From positions 1 through 62,000 of the forward strand of contig CAJNDS010000046.1 of assembly GCA_905221605.1 (NCBI GenBank): DNA of 62,000 nucleotides, written 5' to 3'. Below are positions 38,676 through 50,353 of this stretch, in pieces (position 1 is the stretch's first letter; the number at the start of each line of letters is the position of its first letter). The notes under the pieces were generated by a model, which made no database searches, was not told where the DNA came from, and saw only the letters and a list, made by a program, of their open reading frames with translations. The position numbers and the translations under genes were made by a program. The stretch comes from Symbiodinium natans (Eukaryota > Sar > Dinophyceae > Suessiales > Symbiodiniaceae).

Positions 38676-39385
38676 AGGACTCTGGGTTGCCCTAAAACCC
38701 CGAACCCGAAACACCAAACTCTAAACCTTACAAGCCCTAAACCTAAGCGCTTAAGTCTGTTTTGGACATCGTGTCTCAACTTGCTCTAGGCTTTTAGCAA
38801 AGTTGAGCTTAGGGTTTACAGTGTAGGGCTTATGGGCGTAATGCGCTCAAATCTGCTAGTGCTTTGGAACTGCTGACCCAAAACACAGCACTGTAAACCG
38901 GTTTTCGTAACTGTCACCGCAATTCGTATATACCAACAAACAGGATCTCCACAACCTTGCCGACCACAGGGAAACCGGCGGGCCCAAGAAAGGAAGGGTT
39001 TTCAACTAGGGCTTGCGGTTCATTGGTTGTACGGTTTCGCGGCACTTCCTTAGCCCTGCCCCCCAAACCCTATTCCCAAAATGCGAAAATCCCCTAAGCA
39101 CTTAACAACCCCTAAACCCAAGTCCTCACCAACCCTGATGGACCGGGGTTCAGGGTTTGAAGGTTTGTCGCTGTGGCGTTCAGGGTCCATGGGCTTAGGG
39201 GGCTTAGGCAAGCATAAGTGGCTTGGGGCCTTAGGCCGAAGCATCACAGAGGATGTGAAGCTTTGTCAGTTGGGGTGCATTGAGGACTCATCTTCCGAAA
39301 TCCTGAGCCCTAAGCCCTACTACGCACTGAGCCCTGTCAGGGTCAGATTCGGGATGCTAAAGGTACGGTAGGCCTTCCGGAGCAG

Positions 39386-39433
39386 GACACGTTCTTCATC
39401 GTGAACAACGTCATCGTGTGCTGCTTCTTGCTG
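39386..39433 (+). CDS. Channel copy 2: S2 exon
   Basis: Encodes DTFFIVNNVIVCCFLL, matching the S2 pattern (FF-x3-NN/EN-V). Acceptor gagcag; donor GA (CTG then GACCC). Joins in frame to EILLKIRAYG. Confidence 0.8.
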
Positions 39434-40132
39434 GACCCTACGGTTGAAGTTCAGGGCTGAGAGTTTAGGAGCACCCTGCACACCAAGCCCTGTACACCCT
39501 TTTCCGCCCTTTTCTGCTGTGGTAACTCAGCCTCTACGTGAGTAAGCTACCCACTCCTTTGAAGCGGCACATTGCAAGATTCCCGACACCCTAAGCCCTA
39601 AACCCTAAACCCTATAAGCCGAAACGCCCAAATCTGGACCACCGGAGGCTCGGGTGTTGAAGGAGTTGCCGCTCAGGGGTTACATCCACGGACGAAGGTT
39701 TCCAGCTTTGGGGGGGGCGCTTTTCTTCTTATTTTGTGCCCACTATATTTGCCCCTATTAATGTAGAGAACTACCCATGTAGGGTTTAGGATTTAGGGTT
39801 CAGAGTTTAGGGTTTGGGGTCCAACGTCTTCTTGGGGTAGTTGAGGTCCTCACAGTTCATCGGGGGCATCGGGTAGTGGTGGGGAGGGCGGTGGGGGCGA
39901 GTGCAAAACCCTACACAGCAGCCTCTCAGGCTTTATGGCCTTTAGCGTGTAGGCTTTTGCGACCCTCGCAAGCTCTAAAGGGTTTCGGTTTACGCTGAAG
40001 GCTTTTGGACGCGCACTTTCTTTTCTGAAGGATGCGGCGGGTGTTGAGTCGAGGGGCCTCTTGTCGACCCTATGTTCTAGGGGTTTAGGGCTTATAGGGT
40101 TCGCACCCTAAACCACAAACTCAAACCTGCAG

Positions 40133-40219
40133 GAGATCTTGCTCAAGATCAGGGCCTATGGCTGCTCCTCGTTTTTTTGCGGCCGTGAGCGTGGCTGGAA
40201 CATCTTCGACTGCATAATC
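40133..40219 (+). CDS. Channel copy 2: S2-S3 exon
   Basis: Encodes EILLKIRAYGCSSFF then CGRERGWNIFDCII. E-I-L-L-K-I-R-x-Y-G and G-W-N-I-F-D are hallmark S2 end and S3 start motifs of voltage-gated cation channels; the S3 Asp is present. Acceptor ctgcag; donor GT. Confidence 0.95.
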
Positions 40220-40637
40220 GTGCCTGGGATGCGCTTTGGGGCGTTGAGGGAAATCCTGAACTCCCAGCCCGACTCAACCCCCGCGAGTCGCCGGTGACGC
40301 GGCCAGTCAAGCAGTACAGGGCAGCCATACGAAGCCCTAAATCAGAACCCCAAACCCTAAGCGGCACAAACCTGACCTCTTTGGCTATTTGGCGGTGTAC
40401 CTCTCGGAGATGCCACTTGTGTGAAAGCGCCATCCATGTCCGGGATTTTGTCCACGCCTTAATAGCCGGCAGACGTGCCCCTAGTTCCCAGCATCCACTG
40501 GGCCGTTGCGTGCAGGGCACTGGGGTTCCAGGCAATGCTGACCCGCCAGTGTCGCTCGTTCCCAAACCCAGATTTTCTAGGATACTTGTAAACATACTTC
40601 GACGGAGAGGCCCATGCTGAGGTAAGAGAGCATGTGC

Positions 40638-40672
40638 GGCTCAAGTTCCAGGTCGCCTGCTCGGTAGCCTAT
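40638..40672 (+). promoter_or_regulatory. Possible relict spliced-leader sequence
   Basis: GGCTCAAG (40638-40645) equals the last eight bases of the dinoflagellate spliced leader, and CGGTAGCCTAT (40662-40672) resembles its 5' part. Both lie within 35 nt of the first ATG. Short matches, so chance is possible. Confidence 0.35.
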
Positions 40673-40964
40673 GCCCTCCATGGCCCCCATGGCTGTAAGA
40701 ACTCTGGTGGCCATCGCCGGCCTCCTGGCAGTATCCCTGCAAGGCTGTGGGTGCGACTCCGACAAGTTTGCCACCTGTGCCATTGGCGCCGGCTGCACTG
40801 GCGTGCAGAGCTACGCGGACTGCGTTAGCAGCGCTGGGTGTTGCAGCACGGAGGTTCCCGCAGCCCCTGGTGTGCAGGGAACCACCGCGTCGGACTTGAT
40901 TACCTCCAGCTACGCCGTGGCTCGCGGGATGGACCGCAATTGCCAGTTCTCAAACCCTTGCTGA
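40671..40964 (+). CDS. Intronless small secreted Cys-rich protein
   Basis: 97 aa from ATG 40671 (other in-frame ATGs at 40680 and 40689) to TGA 40962-40964. Signal peptide: MAVRTLVAIAGLLAVSLQG, then GCGCD, similar to a lipobox-like Gly-Cys. Mature part has nine Cys (CGCD, FATC, AGC, ADC, GCC, RNC, NPC), so it is likely disulfide-bonded and extracellular or vacuolar. Small secreted proteins with a GCGCD start occur in dinoflagellates as I recall; function unknown. It sits in sense orientation inside a channel intron and lacks introns, unlike the host gene, so a retrocopy is likely. Confidence 0.7.
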   Translation: MPSMAPMAVRTLVAIAGLLAVSLQGCGCDSDKFATCAIGAGCTGVQSYADCVSSAGCCSTEVPAAPGVQGTTASDLITSSYAVARGMDRNCQFSNPC

Positions 40965-40987
40965 GATGATTAGTAGTATTAGTAGGT

Positions 40988-41398
40988 GTGAGCTTCTTGC
41001 AGGATGCCCGTGTGCCCCATGTGCCCTGCTCCATGCACGCAAAGAATAGGAACGAGTCACAGAGCAGGCTCACTCGGGCTTGCGGCCACAAGATTGGGGT
41101 TTCCGGTACGTCCATAGAAGCACAGCGTGCGAAACTCGCACTAGGTGTGCTTTACTGGGTTCCCCATTCCATGCTGACTGAGCAGATGCTGCAGACGCTG
41201 GTGCCAATGTGCACCAAAGTTGGGCAAGTTCTGATCGTAAACTCCGGGTTAAACTTAGAAACGCCTGCAGGGGTACTGTTGGGGAGCCTGAGTTTCAGTA
41301 TCTTTGTGAACAGTATGGGGTCCTTATCTTGCCCTTTTCGCCCGAACCCCAGATATGCTTCCTGGCACCTGCGCCAGAAAGAACCACGCAGAGAATAG
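40988..41398 (+). other. Open frame downstream of the small secreted gene
   Basis: 136-aa frame with no recognised motif. More likely the 3' untranslated part of the retrocopied transcript or unique intron DNA than a separate gene. Confidence 0.25.
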
Positions 41399-41642
41399 CC
41401 CTTCTGGGTGTCCTTATGCTTTAATATTAACGGTATAACAGGGGTTTAAAATTCTCAGGTGCCAAGTAGAGTGCCCCTGTTCCTCTGTGCAGGAGCCAGG
41501 GCTTGGGGGTTCTGATGCCATCTTGTGGGGGCTTAGGTTCCCGAACCCACCGTAAACAACGCAACAGACTTAAGGGCACCTCTTTGTGTTCAGACTACAG
41601 GGGATCCATGATATGTCCTAGTCTTTATAGGGGCCTCGCTAT

Positions 41643-41726
41643 CCCTAAACCCTAAACCCTAAACCCTAAACCCTAAACCCTAAACCCTAAACCCTAAACC
41701 CTAAACCCTAAACCCTAAACCCTAAC
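41643..41726 (-). repeat. Pure CCCTAAA array
   Basis: Twelve nearly perfect heptamers. Confidence 0.9.
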
Positions 41727-41814
41727 ATACTGGAAGTAAGATCCCCAACGTGCGCTTTACGATGGCTTCGAAGCACCTCCGAAGTCCTGAACTCTAACCT
41801 GGGGCTTCGGGGCT

Positions 41815-42762
41815 TAGGGTTTTAGGGGTTTTAGGGTTTTAGGGTTTTAGGGTTTAGGGTTTTAGGGTTTAGGGTTTTAGGGTTTTAGGGTTTTGGGTTT
41901 AGGGTTTCGGGTGTCAGGGTTTTAGGGTTTTAGGGTTTTGGGTTTCGGGTTTTAGGGTTTTAGGGTTTTAGGGTTTTTGGTTTCAGGGTTTCGGGTTTTA
42001 GGGTTTTAGGGTTTTAGGGTTTAAGGGTTGAGGGTTTTAGGGTTTGGGGTTTTAGGGTTTTAGGGTTTTAGGGTTTAGGGTTTTTGGGGTTTTAGGGTTT
42101 TAGGGTTTTAGGGGTTTTAGGGTTTTAGGGTTTTAGGGTTTAAGGGTTGAGGGTTTTAGGGTTTTGGGGTTTTAGGGTTTTAGGGTTTCGGGTTTTAGGG
42201 TTTTAGGGTTTTAGGGTTTTAGGGTTTTTGGTTTCAGGGTTTCGGGTTTTAGGGTTTTAGGGTTTTGGGTTTCGGGTTTTTGGGGTTTTAGGGTTTTAGG
42301 GTTTTAGGGTTTAAGGGTTGAGGGTTTTAGGGTTTTGGGGTTTTAGGGTTTTAGGGTTTTAGGGTTTCGGGTTTCGGGTTTTAGGGTTTTAGGGTTTTGG
42401 GTTTCGGGTTTTTGGGGTTTTAGGGTTTTAGGGTTTTAGGGTTTAAGGGTTGAGGGTTTTAGGGTTTTGGGGTTTTAGGGTTTTAGGGTTTCGGGTTTTA
42501 GGGTTTTAGGGTTTTAGGGTTTTAGGGTTTTAGGGTTTAGGGTTTTAGGGTTTTAGGGTTTAGGGTTTTAGGGTTTTAGGGTGTTGGGTTTTGGGTTTTA
42601 GGGTGTTGGGTTTCGGGTTTAGGGCTTCGGGTTTTAGGGTTTCGGGTTTTAGGGTTTAGGGTTTTAGGGTTTTGGGTTTCGGTTTTGGGGTTTCGGGTTT
42701 TAGGGTTTCGGGTTTAGGGTTTCGGGTTTTAGGGTTTTGGGTTTCGGGTTTAGGGTTTAGGG
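41815..42762 (+). repeat. 950-bp TTTTAGGG-variant satellite
   Basis: Mostly 8-bp units (GTTTTAGG) with interspersed TTTCGGG and TTTAGGG. A higher-order motif containing gggtttaagggttgaggg recurs at ~42020, ~42145, ~42305 and ~42445, so whole ~120-160-bp blocks have been duplicated. Confidence 0.9.
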
Positions 42763-43103
42763 AACCCGGTTCTATGTTGGTACATCCCAGGATACCTCTG
42801 GGATTTGCTGCTCTCGCCCCCATTACTGATGTATAGAATCTGAGGGGGCCCTAAACCCTCCTCCCAAACTAAAGCCCTAAACGCATAAGTACGCTACATC
42901 CCTAAACCACAAACCATACTGTCGAAGGTAGGAAACGCAGTAGCATGTGGTTGGAGATTTGTAAGGGGTCAGGGCTTAGGGTTCAAGATTTAGGCCCTTG
43001 GCGTCTTCGGGCTTGGCCGATTTAGGGTTTAGGGGCTCAACCCTAAACCCTAAACCCTAAACCCTAAACCCTAAACCCCCAATCCTAAGCTCTAAACCCT
43101 CAG

Positions 43104-43155
43104 GTGGGCCTTTCTTTCGTGGAGTCTGCGTCGGACATCATCAGCAGGAGCCTTT
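43104..43155 (+). CDS. Channel copy 2: S3 second-half exon
   Basis: Encodes VGLSFVESASDIISRSL, continuing ...WNIFDCII in frame. Acceptor cctcag. The 3' end (likely CTTT then GAAG, a GA donor) is not fixed. Confidence 0.8.
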
Positions 43156-45316
43156 GAAGACCAAGCCGTGCACCCCCACTAGGCCACTAGGGGGTCTAGG
43201 GTGTAGAGTGTAGGGGGGTTTAGGGTTTAGGATTTTGGGGTTTAGGGGTAGATCGACATGGTAAACGTCTTGCAACACACCCAAAATTCTACTTACGACG
43301 AACCGCAACTTTGCCGACGGAAAGCCCTACAACGCGCAGATGGAACTAGCACGGCACCCAAGCCCTGATTCCCGTAGGCTGTCCGTTGCATAGGGCCCTA
43401 TAAGTTAGATTCTGTTAGATAACCCCCACGAACTATACGATGTATCACGGGTATATGTTGCAGATCACCCTAAACCGCCTAGACACCAAGTCTCAGGTAT
43501 ATAGGTCTGCAGCTCACGACACAAGGTCATACACGGATTGTCGACAAACGCAACCTTTTGTTGATGCAGGGCTTATTTGGTTTCTAGCTCGAAACTTAAA
43601 CTGTAGTCCCCCAAATCCTCCAGGAGCATGGCCAATAGCGACCCGAATGCCGCCTCCTGGGCAGCAGCGAGTTTGGGGTTCAGGGCTTTCAACGGTTTAG
43701 GGGTTTTGGGTTTGGGCTTCGAAATTTGGGGCTAAGGGTTGAGTAAAGGGTTGAAGGTAGCTTACAGCCAAGCGCACACAGTCAAGATGCAACCCAAAGC
43801 ACTACATGCTGAACCAAACCCCGACCATGTTTGGGGTTCAAAGTGGTACCCTTAGCTCTGAACCCCAGAGCCCCACCAACACCCTAACCCCAAAACCCAA
43901 AACCCCAAAACCTAAACCCTAAACCCTAAACCCTAAACCCGAAACCCAAGTCTCAATCAGTGAAGGCGCCCATGGATTCGAGCCACCTCCGAGTGGTGCG
44001 CTTCACACGTGTCGCCCGCCATGGGTTTAGGGTTTAGGGTTTAGGGTTTAGGGTTTAGGGTTTAGGGTTTAGGGTTTAGGGTTTAGGGTTTAGGGTTTAG
44101 GGTTATCCCCAACCCTAATGAAAAGCCTGAGCCTGAGTTCTGGAGAAAGGCCTCTGGGGGGGGGGGGGGGCTGAAGGGGGAGCGCTTAGAGAGGTGAAGG
44201 TTTAGGCATCCTTGACTCAGGGCTTTTTGGGCCTCTAAGTTGACTGGAACACCACAACTCTCGGCCTTAAAGCCTAACTCCATAGTGAGGTTTCTTGAGT
44301 CTCCCAAGTCATGAAGTCTTCAGCCCTAAGCCCTAAACCCACCGTTCGAGTTCGACGGCTAGCGTTGGGCTTTCCGTTGCTTCGGGGAAGACTCGAGAGG
44401 ACCCCTTGGGAAGACGATGTTACTCTCAGGGAGTGCCAGGGCTCATAGTTCCAAGGCCACCGAGAGCTTCTTCTGAGGGAGTACGTTGCACTGTCGTTCA
44501 TATATATATATATACATATACATATAAGAACATATATATATATATAGATATATATATCCCTCAAAGGGAATGTCAAACATAGGTTGGTACAGAGGTCGCA
44601 GAAGATAAGTTGGCATAGGCTGGTGAACAAAACTTCGTGGGACCAAAGCCCTGTGCAGCAAAAAGTCCTCATTAAACCCCCAACCCGAAGACCCCAAAGC
44701 CTCGAAAGCCCGAACCACCCCAGCCCTAAAACCCTACACGCCCACTCCAAGCCGTGAACTGCAAGTCAGAAGCACCCAATGCGCTTCGGTGCCGTTGGTC
44801 CCAGGTGATCCGAGCTCTAAGGGGCGTGCGTGTCGTGCGTTTGCTGAGGCATCTCTGCTTTTCCAGAATCTTCAGGATTTGGGCCTGAGGTTTAAGTTTT
44901 GGGGGGTTTGGGGTCAGGGTTTGGAGGTTGGAGTGTAGGATGTCTTTTCTAGGATTTGGGTGCTTCTGGCACCGGCATCTTCCCGACTTTTCATACACTA
45001 TAGGATTAGATGCTTGGGTTTCAGGTTTCCCGCCCCCGAATCCCGAACTTTCTGAACTTGCTTATCCCTCACGCCTGGGGCTCAGTAGGAAGACTTACAT
45101 TTAGGGTTCCAAGCCCCGCAGACACCCCAATCAAGAATGAAGTGCAACTGAAAACATGGCAACTCCCCGAAAAGCCTGATGCCTAATACCTCAACCCCCA
45201 GTCCCCACCTGATGTTTGCTGTTGCTCAAAACTTCTAGGGAATCAAAGATTAGTCACGACTAAACCTTAAACCCCATACCTGCTTTCTCTACAAACCCAC
45301 TAACCAGAATTGGGAG
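43156..45316. other. Intron S3-S4 region
   Basis: Holds TTTAGGG (44023-44104, the purest plus-oriented array), CCCTAAA (43912-43942), a G-run (44156-44170), (TA)n tracts (44498-44560) and diverged units. Confidence 0.5.
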
Positions 45317-45352
45317 GTTCATCTCGTCTCTTCGGGCGACTCGGCTGTTGCG
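45317..45352 (+). CDS. Channel copy 2: candidate S4 voltage-sensor exon
   Basis: After gggag the frame reads FISSLRATRLLRLG, with Arg at every third position as in S4. The phase does not join cleanly to the S3 exon end chosen here, so a further small exon or another boundary is needed. Confidence 0.5.
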
Positions 45353-45534
45353 TTTAGGGTTTAGGGTTCAGAGCCTAGGGACAGTGTCGCGACTCCGATG
45401 GGAGTCGTTTCCACTATTTAGGGGAACCCTTTCGGAGGCGGGGGAGGAGAGGCGGGGGGAGCGCGGAGGGGGTGGGGGGGGGGGAGGGGGGGGAAGGGGA
45501 ACACACGAACTGCGGATTATCCTACTTTTTTTTT

Positions 45535-45565
<31 letters not shown>

Positions 45566-46461
45566 TGCCGGGATCCCCAATTGGAGAAGTGCTGAGGGTT
45601 CAAGGGGATTATCTTTCGGGTTTCTACTTGGTAGGTCTTCAAGAATCTCCTTAACCCCCCCCCAACCCAATTTGAGGTTTAGGAGTTGCTATATGCGCAG
45701 TCGGCGTGCTTTGGGGGCCACAGCCTTCAGTGAGTAAGCCGACAGCCTTCATAATTTAAGGCAGCTTGTTGATCAAAGTTGCGGCCCATTGTTTCCTTAG
45801 ACCACAGAAAAAGGAACCTTGATGTAGATGAGCCCTTTTTATCCCCCCTTTTGTTAAATCGATGCAGTAGCCATCCAGGGTTCAGAGTTGAGGGCCTATA
45901 GGGCAGTTTCAAACTGGGCTTGGATGAACAGATTTTTTCATGGGGTGGGGAGGAGGAGTGGGTTCGGAATTAGGGGTTAGGGTGTTCGGCTTGAAGACTG
46001 TGATCCTCAGCGAAGCGCTCAACGCCAGGCCATTCTGTTCTCGATAAGCTCTACCATGTGGTCACTGGTGTGGAAGCTTCAGCAGCAGGGGAGGGAATGT
46101 GGGCATCGAAGTTGCTCAGGGCTTTTCGGGTATTGCTTTTGTTGCTGGATCGCCTCTGTTGGGTTTGGGGTTTAGTGGCAGAAGATGTTGGGCTCCGGGG
46201 AAATAGGGTTTAGGGCTTGACAGTTTGCTTGACAGTTTGGGGGTTTACGGTCTTGGGGATGGGGTTGTGGTTTCGGGGCTGGGTTTGGCCTCAGGGTTTA
46301 GCAGTTCAGGGCTTGAACTGCGGAGCTCGGTCGGTATTGGCTGTTGGCTGTGGGTATAGAAATGAGGAAATCGTGAAGGGCTTAGGCTTGAGAGTTCAGG
46401 TTGCGTACGAAATCGCCAATAAAGGACCGAACAACAAGAAGAGAGACCCTGTCACCTTCAG
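45353..46461. other. Intron S4-S5 region
   Basis: Contains a G/A-rich tract (45440-45500), T-run and (TG/TA)n (45528-45565), and diverged telomere-like units. The S4-S5 linker exon was not found. Confidence 0.4.
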
Positions 46462-46501
46462 GACACTGGTGCTGCTCGTGATCCTTTTCTACTGTTTCGG
46501 G
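46462..46501 (+). CDS. Channel copy 2: S5 exon
   Basis: Encodes (W/x)TLVLLVILFYCFG, a classical S5 helix end. Acceptor ttcag; donor GC (GGG then GCGCCC). Joins in phase to VIIAQLVSDHC. Confidence 0.85.
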
Positions 46502-47288
46502 GCGCCCTGGATGTCTTTGGGGAGTGGATTAAATTCCAGGGCCGATCGACGAGACCCTGGCACCTAAACCACGTCCTAAACTATCGCAGGACCATAAGTT
46601 CGAACCCTCAAGAAACACTTAACCCTGAAACCCCGAAATGCCACAGAAAGCTGCCTTGCTCTCCTAAACACTAAACCCTAAACCCTAAACTGGGTGGGGT
46701 GTTCGGCTGTGCGAGTGACTCTGAAATTCCTTTGGCTCGTGTGGAGAGAGAGAGAGAGAGCGCGGGTGCGCCACCCATCTTGGGAGCAACAGCAGCCATG
46801 TAGGGTTTAGGGTTTAAGGTTTAGGGTTTAGGGTTTAGGGTTTCACTATGTTTAGCTTCTCGATCGGCACTGCTGAGGGGACATGCGCAGTTGCGGTGGA
46901 ACATAGCTGCCAAGTCTTCCCCTCTTCTCCGGAAAGCTTTCTACAGCAGGTAGACACGCTGCTGCCCCTCAGTTGCTCACCAAAGCAGCAGAGTTGCAGA
47001 ACCCACAAACTCTGAATCTCCCTAGACCATAAAATACACCCAAAGCTTACAGGCCCGCTGCCAGTGAGTTCATTTTGTGGGGAAATCCAATCAGTGTGAA
47101 GGTGCTCATGGCAAGTTCACGGTGCTCTCCCTTCGTTTTTAGCAGGGTTTAGGGCACAGAGGGGCTGAATGGGGCCATACAAGTCTCGTCTAGGCGGGTG
47201 ATACGGGTCCTTATAAATGGGGCTAGGGATTCGCGCGCTGAATTTAGGGTTCAGGAGCTTCTCTTGCAGGGTTTCGGACGCACGTGAG

Positions 47289-47340
47289 GTGATCATTGCG
47301 CAACTCGTCTCCGACCATTGCAGCTCCCTGGCTGGACAGG
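47289..47340 (+). CDS. Channel copy 2: S5-pore turret exon
   Basis: Encodes VIIAQLVSDHCSSLAG. The F-G-V-x-x-x-Q-L-V-(S/T)-D-x-C pattern follows S5 in this family. Acceptor cgtgag; the right boundary may be GGACAG|GAAGG at ~47348. Confidence 0.75.
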
Positions 47341-47348
47341 AAGGCCTG

Positions 47349-48721
47349 AACTTCTGCGGCTTAGGGCTTAGGATGCTGTCGCGCTTCATGAGCTGTGCAC
47401 CATGTCCCGGAAAGTAAATTTAAAGCCTTGAGCCCTCAAGGCCTGTGGAGCCTCAATATCCCAAATACATTCCCCTCGGCCCTGATTGGGCTTACCAGCC
47501 GGGGCAGCCCTACAGTTCGGTTGATTGCGGTTTGGGCTTAAGGTTTATAAGGTTTATTTTGGGGTTTGGGGCTTAATGATGGGGTAAGGCGTACAGGGTT
47601 TTGCAGATTTAGGCGTTGAGAGTTTAAATGCCCTAAGCTTTTATTGTGCTTGGAAAGGGCATTTCGGCCCCGCAAACTTCGCAACGAATCCTACGACGTA
47701 TACACCCCAAACCCTCAACCAACTCTAAACCTTAATTAAAGCCTAAACTTTAAACCTCCCCCCCCCACCATATTCAGATGTGTACAACATTCAGATGTAA
47801 ACCCGGAAAAGTCAGCAGAAGCCCCGAGGCTTCTGGGTTTAGAGGTTGCTAGCTAGGGCCGATCGGGTTCAGCGTTGCGGGTTGCAGGCTGTTGGGTTAC
47901 AGGCTTGGGGGATTACCGGGTTTAGGGTTAGGTTTCGGGCTGCCAGGCTTCAATTCTACAAGTGAGTTAGCAACGCGTGCTGATCTCAGGATATGCCACG
48001 CACAGCAATCCCGGCGATACTCAGTGCATGCTGACCTTGCAGATGCCCCTTGGTATCGGCTTCCGGGATTTTAGGGGGTTCAGCCCTACACTTTTTCCAA
48101 CCTCGCAAACCCCAAACCCTACCTGATCCCAGCTTTTGGATGTCGAACATCCGCAGATGCTCCGGTATCCTACAGTGTCCTACAGCAGCTTTGTATTCTA
48201 CCAGTTCCTTATTTCTATGGTGGGTGAATGGGGCTGAGACCCCCCAATTTAGAGTTCAAAGTTTCACTACAGCCCTCAACTTTATAAGTTCTCTTGTGAA
48301 CCTGGCTTTTTCTGCTTCGGGCCCCTAAGCCATGTCTCAGTATGCGGTTGCTGTGGAATCTCTTTGCAGAGTGCCTGTCTCAGGTGGGACGGTGTTTTGG
48401 AGAGCGCCTTGCCGGCAGGAAGCCAGCAGAGTTATTTAAGGCACATCTCCAATGTAGGATGGCGTACGTAGGATACTCTACGTAGGACGCCGTTCTTGAG
48501 CACATCGGGATGCCCTACGAGCGTGGCTTGGACTTGTATTGCAGGTGTGGAGCGATGATTCGGACCTGAGTGTCCAGGATCCGTGTTGGTAAACCCTGGG
48601 CCTGGAGCAAAACCTCTCATGGTGTTTTTGGATACAATCACTTTTTAAGGTTGCGGACCAAACCGTTGTTGGAATAGCCGCTAAGCCCTATACACACCCT
48701 GATGTCTGCTTCGAATCTGAG
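47349..48721. other. Intron, turret to pore
   Basis: Diverged sequence with few telomere-like units and a C-run (47758-47767). The exon linking the turret to the pore helix is missing. A repeat of cgtaggat...ctacgtaggac occurs at 48466-48490. Confidence 0.4.
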
Positions 48722-48765
48722 GTATGATGACGCTCTTCCATTCCATCTCGGGTGGGCTGAGCTGG
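48722..48765 (+). CDS. Channel copy 2: pore helix exon
   Basis: Encodes MMTLFHSISGGLSW. Matches copy 1 except Met to His. Acceptor ctgag; donor GT (TGG then GTCCCG). Copy 1 has no intron at this position. Confidence 0.85.
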
Positions 48766-49206
48766 GTCCCGCGCCCAATACCTGCTCTTCGTGTTTGCTC
48801 TTCCGTTGTTTTTATGGTTAGGTTTTGCCTTATCATTCACCTCAAGTTTTTTGGTTGAGACTCGAGGATGCTTCGAAAGGCTCCCCTGTTCAGTGTTTGG
48901 TAGTTTGTATAGGGTTCTGATTCGGACAATGAACGAGGGTTTGAAGGACATGCATAGGCGCATAGGGGGGGGGGGGCTTGAGCCGGCAGGTCGGCTCATA
49001 CACACAGGATTCCTCTCGTCATGCCATACCAAGAAAGTTTCACTCACAAACCTGCCGCCCCCGCAGCTGCGAGATGACTAGGGGTTTAAGGGTTTGGGGT
49101 TTCGGGGTTTAGGGGTTTAGGGGTTTAGGGGTAACTAACCCCCCCAAACCCTAATCCCGAAATGCCCTCCACCGTACACCTTACTGCACCCCAGTTGGTG
49201 GCGAAG

Positions 49207-49259
49207 GTAGAAGCATTCACTCCATTGAGGGAGATTTCTGGCGTTGCAGCGGCGTTTAT
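49207..49259 (+). CDS. Channel copy 2: pre-S6/S6 exon
   Basis: Encodes VEAFTPLREISGVAAAF plus AT of Met. Acceptor gcgaag; donor GTACGT, a strong consensus site. Copy 1 interrupts this peptide within R-E instead. Confidence 0.85.
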
Positions 49260-50307
49260 GTACGTGTCGCTTGGCTTGAAACCAATGTTTGCGATTTGTG
49301 GTTTAGGGTTAGGTGAGCATAAGCCATACATAAACACCTTGCTCATGAATCCCCTAACGCTGAACACCTAAGTGGGTTTAGGGGATTCATGAACTAGGTT
49401 TATGGTTTCAAGGCTTCAGGCTCAGAGTCTGTTCAAAGCTTACAGAGCGTAGAGGTATGGTAGGCCTTGTAGCATTTACAGGGTTTTTCAAGCTTTATAG
49501 GCTTGTAGGGTTTACAAGATTTTCAGGGCATATGGTCATTGTTGAGAGGCTTGCAGGGCTGTATATGCTATGTGCTTTGAGGTTTGGGGGTAGACTTGAG
49601 GTTTCAGATACGTTTTCAACCGGATGTACATAGGTGGATAAATTACTGTGAAGTCTAAACCGAACAAGTCCCAAGCTCGCAAATCCATCCTGAACTTGCA
49701 AAGGGTCAGATCGGATGGCAGCGCGTTTATGCGTGTGACTTTACGATTGGGTGTGAAGCTGTTTGTTGTCCGAGCTTGTCCGCAGAAGCTTGAGCACGTG
49801 CCGAAGCCACGGTCGAGTCATCCCATGCACTGCACTGCTCACTGCGAGGTCTGGGTGCCCCTTGACACAGTTTAGGGTTCAGCATCTCTGATCCAAGCAT
49901 TCACCAAGGGTGTTTGGCATCACCCCACCCACCTAGAATCCCTTTCATTTGGCAACCTTATCTACCATTTGAATTCTTACTGCCTTAAGTCCCCTGAACC
50001 CTAAGTCCTAAATCCTGAAAGCTCCAGAGAGGCCCCCTGAATCCTAAATCCCACCATTAGACTGTGACTGAGGTGCCCCTGACCTTTGCCGATATGGGTA
50101 GACTGAACACTCATTTGCATGGCCTTCTGGTTCGAGGATTGAGCGTGTTAAAAGACCAACAAAAAAAACAAAGAGACAGAGGGAAAGAGAGTCATATCAC
50201 AGGTTTCAAGCAAAAGTAGGACCGACAGGTCCTACGCGAGAACAAAAGATAGCTCTCCGGAGAGGTTGCGACGTTAGGGCCAAACAAAAAAGTCAAAAAA
50301 CTGCGAG

Positions 50308-50353
50308 GTACATCGTTATCACAGTCTTCGCTGTCCTCAACGTGGTGACTGGT
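50308..50353 (+). CDS. Channel copy 2: S6 core exon
   Basis: Encodes (M)YIVITVFAVLNVVTG. Acceptor ctgcgag; donor GC (GGT then GCGTCC). It includes the V-V-T-G that copy 1 encodes on a microexon. Confidence 0.9.

Larger units (their letters stand above)
40220..43103. other. Large intron hosting a small gene
   Basis: 2.9-kb intron between the two S3 exons. Contains the intronless secreted-protein gene, a CCCTAAA array (41643-41726) and the 950-bp TTTTAGGG array (41815-42762). Confidence 0.7.

Noticed and set aside
45368-45670. Pro-rich minus ORF
   Set aside because: Comes from the G-rich tract and (TG)n repeat in the S4-S5 intron.
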